Origin: an uncultured Collinsella sp.
GTDB lineage: Bacteria > Actinomycetota > Coriobacteriia > Coriobacteriales > Coriobacteriaceae
DNA: 58,647 nucleotides
Direction of reading: 5' to 3'
Assembly: GCA_900541045.1 (NCBI GenBank)
Contig: UQID01000014.1
Location: 1 to 58,647, forward strand
A model generated the notes under the pieces. That model was given only the letters and a program-made list of their open reading frames with translations. It was not told where the DNA came from and did no database searches. The translations under genes and the position numbers were made by a program. Positions 1 through 9,055 of the stretch are shown piece after piece. Each line of letters begins with the position of its first letter. Within the stretch, counting starts at the first letter, position 1.

Positions 1-27
1 AATGCGGCCCGCGCAGCGTCGGCTGGT

Positions 28-49
28 CCGCCGTTCGGTAGAACGGCGG
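28..49 (-). terminator. Perfect hairpin just after the ileS stop
   Basis: A 9-bp perfect stem (CCGCCGTTC / GAACGGCGG) with a 4-base loop lies 4 bases past the ileS stop codon. There is no T-tract on the minus strand, so it may protect the mRNA end or stop transcription only weakly. Confidence 0.4.
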
Positions 50-52
50 AAC

Positions 53-2854
53 CTACAGCGCCTCCGCGCAGCGCTTGCAGATATGCGCATGGCCGTTGTA
101 CTCGCCGACGGTGGTGCGGTAGTTCCAGCAACGGTCGCAGCACTCGCCATCGGCAGCCTCGATAGCAACGGAAAGCTCCTCGCCCTGGGTCAGCTCAACA
201 TCGGAGACGATGTAGAACTCGGCCAGATCGACAGCCTTGTCACCGGTCAGCAGCGCGTACATCTCGGCGGGAACGACCGCCTTGACGCGGACCTGCTGGC
301 TCTTGGTGAAGGTACCGGCGGAGCGGGCATCCTCAAGGGCCTTGGTCACGGCGCTACGAAGCTCGAGCGAAGCCTCGAGCACGCCCTCAAACTCATTGGC
401 CTCGTCGACCGTGATGGGCGACTTGTACCAATCGAGAAGCGCGGCGTACTTCTGGTGATCGACGCAGCCGGCAGGCGCATAGGCCATGGCCTCATCAACC
501 GTGTAGGACAGGATCGGCTGCAGGTCGCGCATGAGCATCGAGAAGAGCTCGGCCAGCACGGTCTGGGCGCTGCGGCGCTCGAGCGAGCCGGGCTTGTCGC
601 AGTACAGACGGTCCTTCAGGGCATCGAGGTACACGTTGGAAAGCTCGGTAACCACAAAGTCGTAGAGTGCACGGTAGGCGCGCGGGAACTCGTAGCTGGC
701 GTAGGCATCGTCGACCTCGGCCTGAACCTGGGTCAGGCGGGCAACCATGAGCTTGTCGAGCGGCAGCAGGTCGGCAAAGGCGACGCCGTCGGTCTCGGGC
801 TCAAACTGACCCTCGAGCTCGGAGAGCAGGAAGCGCAGCGTGTTGCGGAAACGACGGTAGGCATCGGACGTACGGGCAAGGATCTCGTGGTCGATGGACA
901 CGTCGGAGCTGGTATCGACGGATGCAACCCACAGACGGATGATGTCGGCGCCCATCTCGTCGCAGACCTTGTTGGGGTCGATGACGTTGCCGAGCGACTT
1001 GGACATCTTACGGCCCTGGCCGTCGAGGGTGAAGCCCTGCGAGACGACCGCCTTGTACGGAGCGTGGCCGTTGGCACCAACCGAGGTGAGCAACGAGCTC
1101 TGGAACCAACCGCGGTGCTGGTCGGAGCCCTCGAGGTACACATCCGCCGGGTACTCAAGCTCGGGGCGATACTCGCAGACGGCCTTCCAGGAAACGCCGG
1201 AATCCCACCACACGTCGAGGATGTCCTTATCGGCCTTGAGGTGATGGCCGCCGCACTTGGGGCAGACGCAGGCCTCGCCCAGGTAGCTCTCGGGAGCGTC
1301 GGTGAACCAGGCGTCGGAGCCCTTCTCGTGGAAGAGCTTGATGACGGCGTCGAGCGTGGCGTCGTTCATGACCTTCTCGCCGCAGTCGGCGCAGGTGTAG
1401 CTCGGGATGGGCACGCCCCAGTTGCGCTGACGGCTGATGCACCAGTCGGGACGCTGCTCGACCATAGCGCCAATGCGGTTGGCGGCGTGAGCCGGATACC
1501 ACTTGACGTTCTCGCGGACCTCCTTGCCAGCCTGCTCGCGCAAACCGGTCTTGTCCATCGAGACAAACCACTGGTCGGTAGCGCGGAAGAGCACCGGGTG
1601 CTTGCAGCGCCAGCAGTGCGGATAGCTGTGCGTGATCTTCTTCTCGAGGACCAGGGTGCCGCGCTCGCGCAGGAACTCAATGATGTGCGGGTTGGCCTCA
1701 TCGGTATCCATACCGCTGAAGGGGCCACCGGTGCCAAACTCCTCACCGGTGTAGAACTTGCCGTCGTCATCGACCGGCATGCAGATGTCGGTGATGCCCT
1801 CCTTGAGGCAGGCAAAGTAGTCGTCGACGCCGTGGCCGGGCGAGTTGTGGACGATACCGGTACCGTCATCGACACCGACGTAATCGGCCAGCAGCGCCAC
1901 GCCCTCAACACCGTCAAAGATCGGCTGCTTGTAGTGGATGTGGTGGAACGTCTCGGCGGGAACCACATAGGGCTCGCCGTCGACCATGACCGGGGTGTAC
2001 TCCCAGCCAAACTCCTCGCAGCACTTGGGAGCCAGGTCCTCGAGCATGACCTCGGCACGGCCATCGTGCTCGACGGCTACGTAGGCGGCGCCGGGCTTGA
2101 GGGAAACGGCCTGGTCGGAGGGGATGGTCCACGGCGTGGTCGTCCAGATGATGAAGTCGACCGGGCCGTCGAAGTTCTCGAGACCGGCGGGCTTGGAGGT
2201 CATCTCAAAGCGCACGAAAATGGACGGGCTCGTCTCATCGGAGTACTCGATCTCGGCCTCGGCCAGCGCGGTGTGGCAGTGCTTGCACCAGTGAACCGGC
2301 TTGTGGCCACGATAGATCATGCCCTTATCGAACATGGCCTTGAAGACCTCGATATCGGCGGCGTCATGCTGGTGATAGAGCGTCAGGTAGGGGTTATCCC
2401 AATCGCCGAGCACGCCCAGGCGACGGAAGCCGGCCTTCTGCAGCTCGATGTTCTCGACAGCGAACTCGTTGCAGAGCTCACGAATCTTGGCCGTGGGAGT
2501 CTGGTTGAACTTCTCGGTGCCAAGCTTCTCCTCGACCTTGTGCTCGATCGGCTGGCCGTGGCAGTCCCAACCGGGGACATAGGGAACTTCGCAGCCCTGC
2601 ATCATCCAGTAACGGTTGATCATGTCCTTGGAGATCTTGTTCATGGCGTGGCCGATGTGGATCGGGCCGTTGGCGTACGGAGGACCGTCGTGCAGCACGA
2701 ACTTCTTGTGACCCTCGTTCTTCTTCAGAACCTGCTCGTAGACCTTGTTGTCCTGCCAGTCCTTGAGTCGTTTGGGCTCGGACTTGGAAAGACCGGCACG
2801 CATGGGAAATCCGGTTTTGGGCAGATTCATCGTCTGCTTGTACTCGTTTGCCAC
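53..2854 (-). CDS. ileS: Isoleucyl-tRNA synthetase
   Basis: Cytoplasmic class I aminoacyl-tRNA synthetase that charges tRNA-Ile; 933 residues, normal for the bacterial form. Seen: HIGH motif at residues 66-69, the second signature KMSKSLGN near residue 612, the CISRQRNWGVPIP block shared by Ile/Val/Leu enzymes, and a C-terminal zinc-binding finger with paired cysteines (CCDRCWNY and ICKRC). The editing (CP1) insertion lies between the two signatures. The ATG start follows a purine-rich Shine-Dalgarno (AAAGGGGTACC). It is monocistronic and faces a divergent dehydrogenase gene; expression is probably controlled by the T-box leader upstream. Identification is secure. Confidence 0.98.
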   Translation of the reverse strand: MANEYKQTMNLPKTGFPMRAGLSKSEPKRLKDWQDNKVYEQVLKKNEGHKKFVLHDGPPYANGPIHIGHAMNKISKDMINRYWMMQGCEVPYVPGWDCHGQPIEHKVEEKLGTEKFNQTPTAKIRELCNEFAVENIELQKAGFRRLGVLGDWDNPYLTLYHQHDAADIEVFKAMFDKGMIYRGHKPVHWCKHCHTALAEAEIEYSDETSPSIFVRFEMTSKPAGLENFDGPVDFIIWTTTPWTIPSDQAVSLKPGAAYVAVEHDGRAEVMLEDLAPKCCEEFGWEYTPVMVDGEPYVVPAETFHHIHYKQPIFDGVEGVALLADYVGVDDGTGIVHNSPGHGVDDYFACLKEGITDICMPVDDDGKFYTGEEFGTGGPFSGMDTDEANPHIIEFLRERGTLVLEKKITHSYPHCWRCKHPVLFRATDQWFVSMDKTGLREQAGKEVRENVKWYPAHAANRIGAMVEQRPDWCISRQRNWGVPIPSYTCADCGEKVMNDATLDAVIKLFHEKGSDAWFTDAPESYLGEACVCPKCGGHHLKADKDILDVWWDSGVSWKAVCEYRPELEYPADVYLEGSDQHRGWFQSSLLTSVGANGHAPYKAVVSQGFTLDGQGRKMSKSLGNVIDPNKVCDEMGADIIRLWVASVDTSSDVSIDHEILARTSDAYRRFRNTLRFLLSELEGQFEPETDGVAFADLLPLDKLMVARLTQVQAEVDDAYASYEFPRAYRALYDFVVTELSNVYLDALKDRLYCDKPGSLERRSAQTVLAELFSMLMRDLQPILSYTVDEAMAYAPAGCVDHQKYAALLDWYKSPITVDEANEFEGVLEASLELRSAVTKALEDARSAGTFTKSQQVRVKAVVPAEMYALLTGDKAVDLAEFYIVSDVELTQGEELSVAIEAADGECCDRCWNYRTTVGEYNGHAHICKRCAEAL

Positions 2855-2895
2855 GGTACCCCTTTCTTGTCATGGGCGCGCACGCCCTCTGGGCA

Positions 2896-2934
2896 CCAAA
2901 AAAGCGCCCGTCCCTGCAAGCTGGGACGAAGCGC
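2896..2934 (-). terminator. T-box attenuator terminator of ileS
   Basis: On the minus strand a GCGCTTCGTCCC / GGGACGGGCGC stem is followed by six T residues (2903-2898), about 45 bases before the ileS start. It is the terminator half of the T-box switch, so regulation here is transcriptional. Confidence 0.8.
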
Positions 2935-3165
2935 CACAAAACGAGCTGCACGCCCGCAAAAGCTCTTCGCTTAACCACCCAGCTTAGATGCCCTCGCCCG
3001 CGTATCCGCGCGCTCGCATCCGTTACTCGGCTGGTCTGTATCGACGACCATCTCGGCGATGTCTACTAAGACGAACCTGCGCGGCACGTCCGTTGGGACC
3101 GCAGCTCCGGGGTGATTTTCATCGGTCGCATGCACGGGTTCTCAGCGCTCCCCGCTCTCTGTAGC
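2896..3165 (-). promoter_or_regulatory. T-box leader of ileS (Ile, AUC specifier)
   Basis: The untranslated leader of ileS has T-box hallmarks on the minus strand: an opening GAGAGCGGGG-type stem I, a specifier-loop block GAAAATCACCCCGGAG in which the triplet ATC (3116-3114, an Ile codon) is followed by A, and the T-box/antiterminator block GGGTGGTTAAGCG near 2970-2985. An intrinsic terminator follows. Known for the family: uncharged tRNA pairs with the specifier and the T-box bulge and stabilises the antiterminator. The leader therefore should raise ileS transcription when tRNA-Ile is uncharged. Exact stem boundaries were not folded. Confidence 0.85.
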
Positions 3166-3339
3166 ATGCGGACGGCCAACTACTCGTCCCCATCAACGCT
3201 ATGCGGTGTATGCTAGCACGTTCCGCGCCGGCGAAAAACCCTCAACACTGGTTTTATACGTTCGAAATTTCTCGCTATTACAGCCCTTCTCTAGGAGCAA
3301 AATACCTGAAAGCACTTTATCGAACGAAAGAAGGTTGCA

Positions 3340-4428
3340 ATGCGCACGATTGGAATGAGCGACTACACCGTTGGGGAGGATTGCTTTGACGAGCTGTCCG
3401 GCGCGCTGGCCGAGTACGGCGCGAAGAAGGTCGCGATCATCGGTGGCAAGCGGGCACTGGCTGCAGCGCTGCCGGGCATCGAGGCGGCACTTGAAGGTAC
3501 CGATGTCGAGGTTCTGGAGACGCGCGTCTATGGCACCAACAGCACCCGTGCCAATATCGCCAAGGTCGTAAACTCCCCTGCCTGCCAGGAAGCTGACGTG
3601 CTTATTGCATGCGGTGGCGGCAAGGCGCTCGACACCGTGAAGACCGCAGCTATCGAGCTCAAGAAGATCGTCTTTACCGTGCCTACAATATGCTCCAACT
3701 GCTCGGCCGCAACCGCCATTGCCGTCGTGTACAACGACGACGGCTCGCTCGAGGGCTATTCGTACCCCAACCGACCGGCGCACATCTTCATCAACCCCAA
3801 GATCATCGCCGAAGCACCGGCAGAGTACTTCTGGGCCGGCGTGGGCGATGCCCTGTCTAAGCAGCCCGAGGTCGAGTACGCCACGAGCGCCGGCAATTTG
3901 GAGCACACGGCAGGCCTTGGCTTGGCACTCGCCCACACCTGTTCCGAGCCGCTGTTTACCTATGGCGTCCAGGGTCTTGAGGACGTGCGCCAGGGCCTGT
4001 CGAGCGAGGCTGTCAAGCAGATCGCGCTCGACATCGTGGTCAACACGGGCTACGTCTCCAACCTGACCAACCAGAACGATTACTACTACAACTCGAGCGT
4101 GGCGCACGCGTTCTACAACGCCACCTGCAGCATTCCGCGCGAGGGCTCCTACCTGCACGGCGAGGTCGTGAGCCTGGGCGTGCTCGTGCTGTTTGCCTAT
4201 ACGGGCGACACCGAGAACCTTGAGCGCTATGCCGCCTTTAACAAGCAGATGGGGCTGCCCGTGACGCTTGAGCAGGTCGGGCTTTCCGAGTCCGATATCC
4301 CGGCCCTGTGCGAGTACGCGCACGCTACCAACGAGTGGAAGCAAGGCAACCCGGAGCCCTTCACCGACGAGAAGTTCGCCGCCGCCATCAAGGCCGCCAA
4401 CGCCTACGGCCACACCCTCCTCGCCTAA
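3340..4428 (+). CDS. Iron-type alcohol dehydrogenase, glycerol dehydrogenase family
   Basis: A 362-residue NAD-dependent polyol/alcohol dehydrogenase of the group III (GldA-like) family. Seen: N-terminal Rossmann part, nucleotide-binding GGGKALDT at about 92-99, and the metal ligands Asp (GVGDALSK, about 169), His (VAHAFY, about 253) and His (LHGEV, about 272). Family knowledge: glycerol to dihydroxyacetone or a related substrate; the true substrate cannot be read from sequence. It has its own RBS (GAAAGAAGG) and is divergent from ileS. It stands alone with no dihydroxyacetone kinase beside it, so a role in glycerol fermentation is only inference. Confidence 0.85.
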   Translation: MRTIGMSDYTVGEDCFDELSGALAEYGAKKVAIIGGKRALAAALPGIEAALEGTDVEVLETRVYGTNSTRANIAKVVNSPACQEADVLIACGGGKALDTVKTAAIELKKIVFTVPTICSNCSAATAIAVVYNDDGSLEGYSYPNRPAHIFINPKIIAEAPAEYFWAGVGDALSKQPEVEYATSAGNLEHTAGLGLALAHTCSEPLFTYGVQGLEDVRQGLSSEAVKQIALDIVVNTGYVSNLTNQNDYYYNSSVAHAFYNATCSIPREGSYLHGEVVSLGVLVLFAYTGDTENLERYAAFNKQMGLPVTLEQVGLSESDIPALCEYAHATNEWKQGNPEPFTDEKFAAAIKAANAYGHTLLA

Positions 4429-4515
4429 CCTACCAAAAAGGGACAGGTTTATTTTGGCAGGTTTTATCTGGGCAAACGCCATTGAACATCTGTTGAAATA
4501 GTTTAGCTTGTCAGT

Positions 4516-4552
4516 AAAGGGGGCGACCATCTACTCGATGGCCTCCCCCTTT
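4516..4552. terminator. Shared terminator between the dehydrogenase and DUF523 genes
   Basis: Inverted repeat AAAGGGGG ... CCCCCTTT with an inner CCATC/GATGG stem lies between two convergent genes. It can act on both strands. Confidence 0.7.
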
Positions 4553-4558
4553 CATTTG

Positions 4559-5011
4559 CTATTCCAACATACTGGGGTCAAATTCGCTGGCCGGAATCAC
4601 GCGGTACCCGTGACGCAGCAGCAGGTCGACGAAAACACCGTTACCCGCGGTGAGCGTGCCGCTGAAGGTTCCGTCGTAGATACGGCCGACACCGCACGAG
4701 GGACTGCGATCTTGCAGGATGCACGCGACTATCTCTTCCGGTCCGCCTGCCTGCTCGCACATATCGAGCGCGCGCTCGGCACCCAGGCGAAACTCGCGAT
4801 CGACTGAGGTGCCCTCGCAGGTACGGACCTCGCCGTTCACAATCTCGGACGGCTTGCGCGGCGTGGGCAGGCCGCCAAAGACCTCAGGGCACACCAAGAG
4901 GACCTCGGTCCCCGTGCGCTCGCAAGCCTCGACCAGCTCCCGATGATAGTTGTCGAGCCCGTTATACTTGCAGCTCTCGCCCATCAAGCAGGCACTTACC
5001 ACGATCTTCAT
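4559..5011 (-). CDS. DUF523 family protein
   Basis: A 150-residue cytoplasmic protein of the DUF523 (YbbK-like) family. Seen: the characteristic start MKIVVSACLMGESCKYNG, a central PEVFGGLPTPRKP block and a DRSPSCGVGRIYDG block with conserved cysteines that could hold a metal or cofactor. The longer open frame (to 5074) runs through the ftsH-side hairpin, so I chose the internal ATG at 5011, preceded by GGGGAG. Molecular function of the family is unknown. It lies downstream of ftsH, separated by a strong hairpin. Confidence 0.85.
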   Translation of the reverse strand: MKIVVSACLMGESCKYNGLDNYHRELVEACERTGTEVLLVCPEVFGGLPTPRKPSEIVNGEVRTCEGTSVDREFRLGAERALDMCEQAGGPEEIVACILQDRSPSCGVGRIYDGTFSGTLTAGNGVFVDLLLRHGYRVIPASEFDPSMLE

Positions 5012-5033
5012 ATACAACACTCCCCACGCAAAA

Positions 5034-5066
5034 CGCCCCATTTGAGATGGACACTCAAATGGGGCG
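5034..5066 (-). terminator. ftsH terminator hairpin
   Basis: A perfect 13-bp stem (CGCCCCATTTGAG / CTCAAATGGGGCG) with a 7-base loop sits 21 bases past the ftsH stop and ends just before the DUF523 RBS. Only three T residues follow, so some read-through into DUF523 is possible. Confidence 0.7.
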
Positions 5067-5087
5067 ATTGACACTGCGCAACCAGTA

Positions 5088-6995
5088 TTACTGCTGCTTA
5101 GGCATCAGCGGATTCTCGCGCGTGAGGAGATTCATAAACTCCTCGCCCGTGATCGTCTCCTTCTTGTACAGATAACGAGCCAGCTCGTGGAGCTTAAACT
5201 TGTTCTCCTTCAGGATCTGCAGGGCGCGATCGTGCGCATCCTCGATCAGCTTGGCAACAATCGCGTCCACGCGCTCGGCCGTACCGGGGGCGCAGGTGAG
5301 CGACGTGTCCTGGTTGAGGTACGCATTCTGAACGGTACCGAGCGCCATCATGCCAAACTCGTCGGACATACCAAAGCGCGTCACCATGTTACGGGCGAGC
5401 TTGGTGGCCTGCTCGATATCGTTGGCGGCACCGGTCGTCATCTCGCCAAAGATAAGCTCCTCGGCTGCGCGGCCACCGCAATAGACGGCGAGCTTATCCA
5501 GGACCTCCTGGCGCGTGGTCAGGAAGCGCTCATCCTCCTCGACCTGCATGGTGTAGCCCAGAGCACCGCTCGTGCGCGGCACGATGGTGATCTTGGTGAC
5601 CGGCGCAGAGCCCTTCTGGCGAGCGGCAACGATGGCATGGCCGATCTCGTGATAAGAAACGACCTGCTTCTCGTGGTCGGACAGCACCGTGGACTTGCGC
5701 TGCTGACCGGCGATGACGACCTCCACCGACTCCTCAAAATCATCCTGGGTGGCACGCTTGCGACCCTCGCGGACGGCACGCAGGGCGCCCTCGTTGATGA
5801 TGTTGGCCAGGTCCGCACCCGAGGCACCGGGCGTGGCGCGGGCAATCGCGGTCAGGTCAATCGGCGGCTGCGTCTTCACGCTCTTAGCATGCAACTCAAG
5901 AATGTTCTTACGGCCGGTCAGGTCGGGCAGCTCAACGGGGATACGGCGGTCAAAACGACCGGGGCGCAACAGGGCCGGATCAAGGCTGTCGGGACGGTTG
6001 GTAGCAGCGAGAACGACAATACCCTTGTGGTTATCGAAGCCGTCCATCTCGGTCAACAGCTGGTTGAGCGTCTGCTCGCGCTCGTCGTTGCCACTAAAGC
6101 CGCCGCCATCGCGCTTCTTGCCGATGGTATCAATCTCATCGATAAAGACGATGCACGGGGCCTTTTCCTTGGCCTGCTTAAACAGGTCGCGCACCTTGGC
6201 GGCGCCGCGGCCGACAAACATCTCGACGAACTCAGAACCCGAAATGCTAAAGAACGGCACGCCCGCCTCGCCGGCAACGGCCTTGGCGAGCAGGGTCTTA
6301 CCGGTGCCCGGAGGGCCAACAAGGAGAGCACCGCGCGGCAGCTTGGCGCCGATCTCCTCGTAGCGCTGCGGCTTCTCCAGAAAGTCGACGACCTCCTTGA
6401 GGGATTCCTTGGCCTCTTCCTGGCCGGCGACATCCTTAAAGGTCACGCCCACGTCCTTGGAGGCGATCACGCGCGCGCCGGACTTACCCAGTCCACCGCC
6501 GCCAAAGCCACCGCCGCCAAAGTTCATCGACGGACCGTCATCGCCCATAGCCTTCTTCATGCGGCGGTTGAGCCACCAACCGATGAGGAAGAAGATGGCT
6601 ATGGGAAGAATGAGGGTGAGCAAGTAGTAGGTCATCAGGCCCGAGTTCTTATCGGGAACGACCGACTCAAGCGAGGCGCCAGATTCAAGCACGCGATCGG
6701 TAAAGCCCGCGTCATTCGGCACACCGGTCGTCTTGTAGGCGATGTTCTCGTCCTCGCCCTTCTTGGTGTAATAAATCGTGTAATCGTCCGTGTTGTACTC
6801 GACCTTGTCGACACTCTTCTTATCGAGCGCTTTGACAAACGTCGAGTAATCGGTCTTCGTAATCTGCTGCGTGTGACCGATGTTGGGGAACAGAACGGTC
6901 GAGAGCACGAGGTAGACGACGAAGGCGATGAGCACGTAGAGGATCATATTCCGTCTACGTTTGTGGTCATCCATCTCCATCTGCTTGAACTCCAT
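5088..6995 (-). CDS. ftsH: ATP-dependent membrane zinc protease FtsH
   Basis: Membrane-anchored AAA+ metalloprotease of 635 residues that extracts and degrades misfolded or regulatory proteins. Seen: first transmembrane helix at about 17-36, an extracytoplasmic segment, second helix at about 120-140, a Gly-rich linker, Walker A GPPGTGKT (about 227), Walker B with FIDEIDTIG, the SRH region, and the zinc site HEIGH (about 448). The window reads divergently to the cobalamin adenosyltransferase gene. The start at 6995 has only a weak RBS, and an in-frame ATG 5 or 7 codons later is an alternative. Confidence 0.97.
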   Translation of the reverse strand: MEFKQMEMDDHKRRRNMILYVLIAFVVYLVLSTVLFPNIGHTQQITKTDYSTFVKALDKKSVDKVEYNTDDYTIYYTKKGEDENIAYKTTGVPNDAGFTDRVLESGASLESVVPDKNSGLMTYYLLTLILPIAIFFLIGWWLNRRMKKAMGDDGPSMNFGGGGFGGGGLGKSGARVIASKDVGVTFKDVAGQEEAKESLKEVVDFLEKPQRYEEIGAKLPRGALLVGPPGTGKTLLAKAVAGEAGVPFFSISGSEFVEMFVGRGAAKVRDLFKQAKEKAPCIVFIDEIDTIGKKRDGGGFSGNDEREQTLNQLLTEMDGFDNHKGIVVLAATNRPDSLDPALLRPGRFDRRIPVELPDLTGRKNILELHAKSVKTQPPIDLTAIARATPGASGADLANIINEGALRAVREGRKRATQDDFEESVEVVIAGQQRKSTVLSDHEKQVVSYHEIGHAIVAARQKGSAPVTKITIVPRTSGALGYTMQVEEDERFLTTRQEVLDKLAVYCGGRAAEELIFGEMTTGAANDIEQATKLARNMVTRFGMSDEFGMMALGTVQNAYLNQDTSLTCAPGTAERVDAIVAKLIEDAHDRALQILKENKFKLHELARYLYKKETITGEEFMNLLTRENPLMPKQQ

Positions 6996-7072
6996 CTACT
7001 GGGGTTGATAATGCTTTCTAGAATACCCAACCCGGACGGCGATAAACCGACGCCGGGCACGAAAGGACAGAG

Positions 7073-7558
7073 ATGGCATCACTGGAAGTCGGCAAGGTTC
7101 AAATCTATACGGGCGACGGCAAGGGCAAGACGACGGCTGCGCTGGGCCTCGCGCTGCGCGCCACGGGCTATGGACTTAACGTGCTCATGCTTCAGTTTGC
7201 CAAGAAGCTGCACTGTGCCGAACATGACGCAGCACCTCGATTGGGGCTACGCATCGTACAAGCCGACCGCGACACGCCCGAAGCCTGTGCCGCACAGATC
7301 ATGGAGCTGGCGCGCGAGCAGATTAGCCAGGTCGACGTGCTGATCTTGGATGAGCTGGGAGAAGCCATGCGACGGGGCTTTGTGACGCGCGAAGATGTCG
7401 AAGCGTTAATCGCAATGAAGCCCGCCACCACGGAGCTCGTGCTCACCGGCCGTGGCTTGCTGCCCCTCGCCGACCTTGCCGACCTAGTAACCGAAATGCG
7501 CCCCGTCAAACACTACTTCGACGAAGGCCTCCTAGCCCGCCAAGGCATCGAATACTAG
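7073..7558 (+). CDS. cobO: Cob(I)alamin adenosyltransferase, CobO/BtuR family
   Basis: A 161-residue ATP:corrinoid adenosyltransferase, which attaches the adenosyl group to cobalamin or cobyrinic acid. Seen: N-terminal P-loop GDGKGKTT at 14-21, the LILDELGEA Walker-B-like segment, and the C-terminal HYFDEGLLARQGIEY block matching the family end (usually FDxGxxAxxGIE). RBS GAAAGGACAG precedes the ATG. No other corrin genes are in the window, so a salvage role is likely. The stop codon lies inside the palindrome at 7555-7584. Confidence 0.88.
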   Translation: MASLEVGKVQIYTGDGKGKTTAALGLALRATGYGLNVLMLQFAKKLHCAEHDAAPRLGLRIVQADRDTPEACAAQIMELAREQISQVDVLILDELGEAMRRGFVTREDVEALIAMKPATTELVLTGRGLLPLADLADLVTEMRPVKHYFDEGLLARQGIEY

Positions 7559-7584
7559 CCATTGCGGACGTCCCCAATGGCTAG
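7555..7584. repeat. Near-perfect 30-bp palindrome spanning two stop codons
   Basis: Arms CTAGCCATTG and CAATGGCTAG flank a GGACGTCC core; only the central C/C pair (7565/7574) breaks symmetry. It contains the cobO stop (7556-7558) and the MATE stop (7581-7583), so it may serve both convergent genes as a transcript-end hairpin. It resembles the element at 27744-27771 (23 of 28 aligned bases identical). Confidence 0.75.
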
Positions 7585-8930
7585 GCAGTGGCGCGGCCGA
7601 GCCAGTTGCCGCTGTGGTGGTAGATGGTGAACATTATGGCGGTGATGAGCCAGGTTACGGGGTAGACCAGCAGCAGGTGCTCAAGCGACGGATCGAACGG
7701 CATAATCGCAAACACCCAGATCACCCTGAGCACGACGGTGCCAAAAATCGTGAGCAGCATGGGCTGCAAGCTCACGCCGGCGCCGCGGATGGAACCCGAG
7801 GCGTTCTCGATAATCGAGAAAATCGCATAGAACGGCGCAATGAAATGGAGGATGGTCGTGGTGTACGCCGAAATCGAAGCATCGTCGACAAACAGGCGCG
7901 ACAACGGACCCGAGAACACCAGCAGCACGGCAGACAGGCCACCAATGAGCATAAACGACAGCACGAGCGACGTATGGTAGCCCTTTCGCATGCGCTCGTA
8001 GTTGCGCGCGCCAAAGTTCTGTGCCGAGAACGTGGTAATCGACACGCCAAGCGCCTCGGTAACCATCCAGACAATGCCATCCAGGCGGCCCGAAAGACCC
8101 CAAGCCGTGGTGACATCGGCACCAAACGAGTTGACCGACACCTGAATCAAAACGTTGGAAATCGAATACGCAGCAGACTGAAAGCCAAGCGGCAGACCAC
8201 ACGAAATCATGCTCTTACAAATACCAGGATCAATGCCGAGTTTGGACAGTGAAAGCCGCCACGCACCCGGTGCGTGCATCATACGAATCACGATCATCGT
8301 GGCATTGGAGCAAATGGTCAGCGCCACCGCGATGCCGCAGCCCAGAGCCTCCATATGAAGTACGGCAACGAAGATGACATCCAGCACCGCATTAACAAGG
8401 CAGCCGGAAGCGATGATCACAGCGGGCCCGCGCGTGTCGCCCACGGCGCGCAGCAATGCCGTTCCCATATTGAGCAGCAGCGCCGCAACCATGGCGGCAA
8501 AATAGCAACGGGCATAGGCCACGCCCTCGGCCAATAATTCATGCGGCGTGTTCATAAGCACCAGCATGGGCTCAACGAACACTATGCCAAGAATCGAGAA
8601 AACGATACCGCCCACCAGCGCGAGCGTCATGGCCGTATGGACCGATCGGCTCAGGCGCCCGTCATCGTGCTGACCAAAAAACTGGCCCGTAATGACCGCG
8701 CAGCCGGCGCCGACGCCAACGCAAAAGCCAATGCAGAGCTCTGTAAGCACCATTGTGGCCTGGATGCCGCCCAACGCGAGCTTGCCGCCAAACTGACCGA
8801 CGATATAGGTACCGATAAGCGTGTAGGCCTGCTGAAAAAACGAACTAAAAAAGATGGGAACGCACAGAGAAAGCAGCTGCTGCCAAATAACACCCTGCGT
8901 TACATCGATAGCCGTAGATTTCTTAGCCAC
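7581..8930 (-). CDS. MATE family efflux transporter
   Basis: A 449-residue inner-membrane protein with about 12 hydrophobic helices in two repeated halves, typical of MATE (NorM/DinF-like) Na+ or H+ drug/metabolite antiporters. Seen: N-terminal LLSLCVPIFFSSFFQQ, the first-half MNTPHELLAEGVAY loop and the corresponding second-half region after about residue 230. Start is GTG at 8930 with a strong GGGGAGGG RBS. Convergent with cobO. Substrate cannot be predicted. Confidence 0.9.
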   Translation of the reverse strand: MAKKSTAIDVTQGVIWQQLLSLCVPIFFSSFFQQAYTLIGTYIVGQFGGKLALGGIQATMVLTELCIGFCVGVGAGCAVITGQFFGQHDDGRLSRSVHTAMTLALVGGIVFSILGIVFVEPMLVLMNTPHELLAEGVAYARCYFAAMVAALLLNMGTALLRAVGDTRGPAVIIASGCLVNAVLDVIFVAVLHMEALGCGIAVALTICSNATMIVIRMMHAPGAWRLSLSKLGIDPGICKSMISCGLPLGFQSAAYSISNVLIQVSVNSFGADVTTAWGLSGRLDGIVWMVTEALGVSITTFSAQNFGARNYERMRKGYHTSLVLSFMLIGGLSAVLLVFSGPLSRLFVDDASISAYTTTILHFIAPFYAIFSIIENASGSIRGAGVSLQPMLLTIFGTVVLRVIWVFAIMPFDPSLEHLLLVYPVTWLITAIMFTIYHHSGNWLGRATA

Positions 8931-9055
8931 ACGCCCTCCCCACTAGCGCACGTCATACAACAAAACGGCAATTTAAGACCAAAGCCAATACCAGCTTAGC
9001 ACCGTCCGATATCGGCCGAAACGCCCCAAACCAGAGCCCGGTGCGAAATATCTGC

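Noticed and set aside
2..2974. 990-codon open frame opposite ileS
   Set aside because: Antisense shadow of a high-GC gene; no RBS, low-complexity Leu/Gly/Val/His composition and no family motif. ileS on the other strand is certain.
3199..4530. 443-codon minus frame opposite the dehydrogenase
   Set aside because: Overlaps a well-supported GldA-like gene over its whole length and contains the downstream terminator.
5187..7343. 718-codon plus-strand frame opposite ftsH
   Set aside because: Shadow of ftsH that runs on into the start of cobO in another frame.
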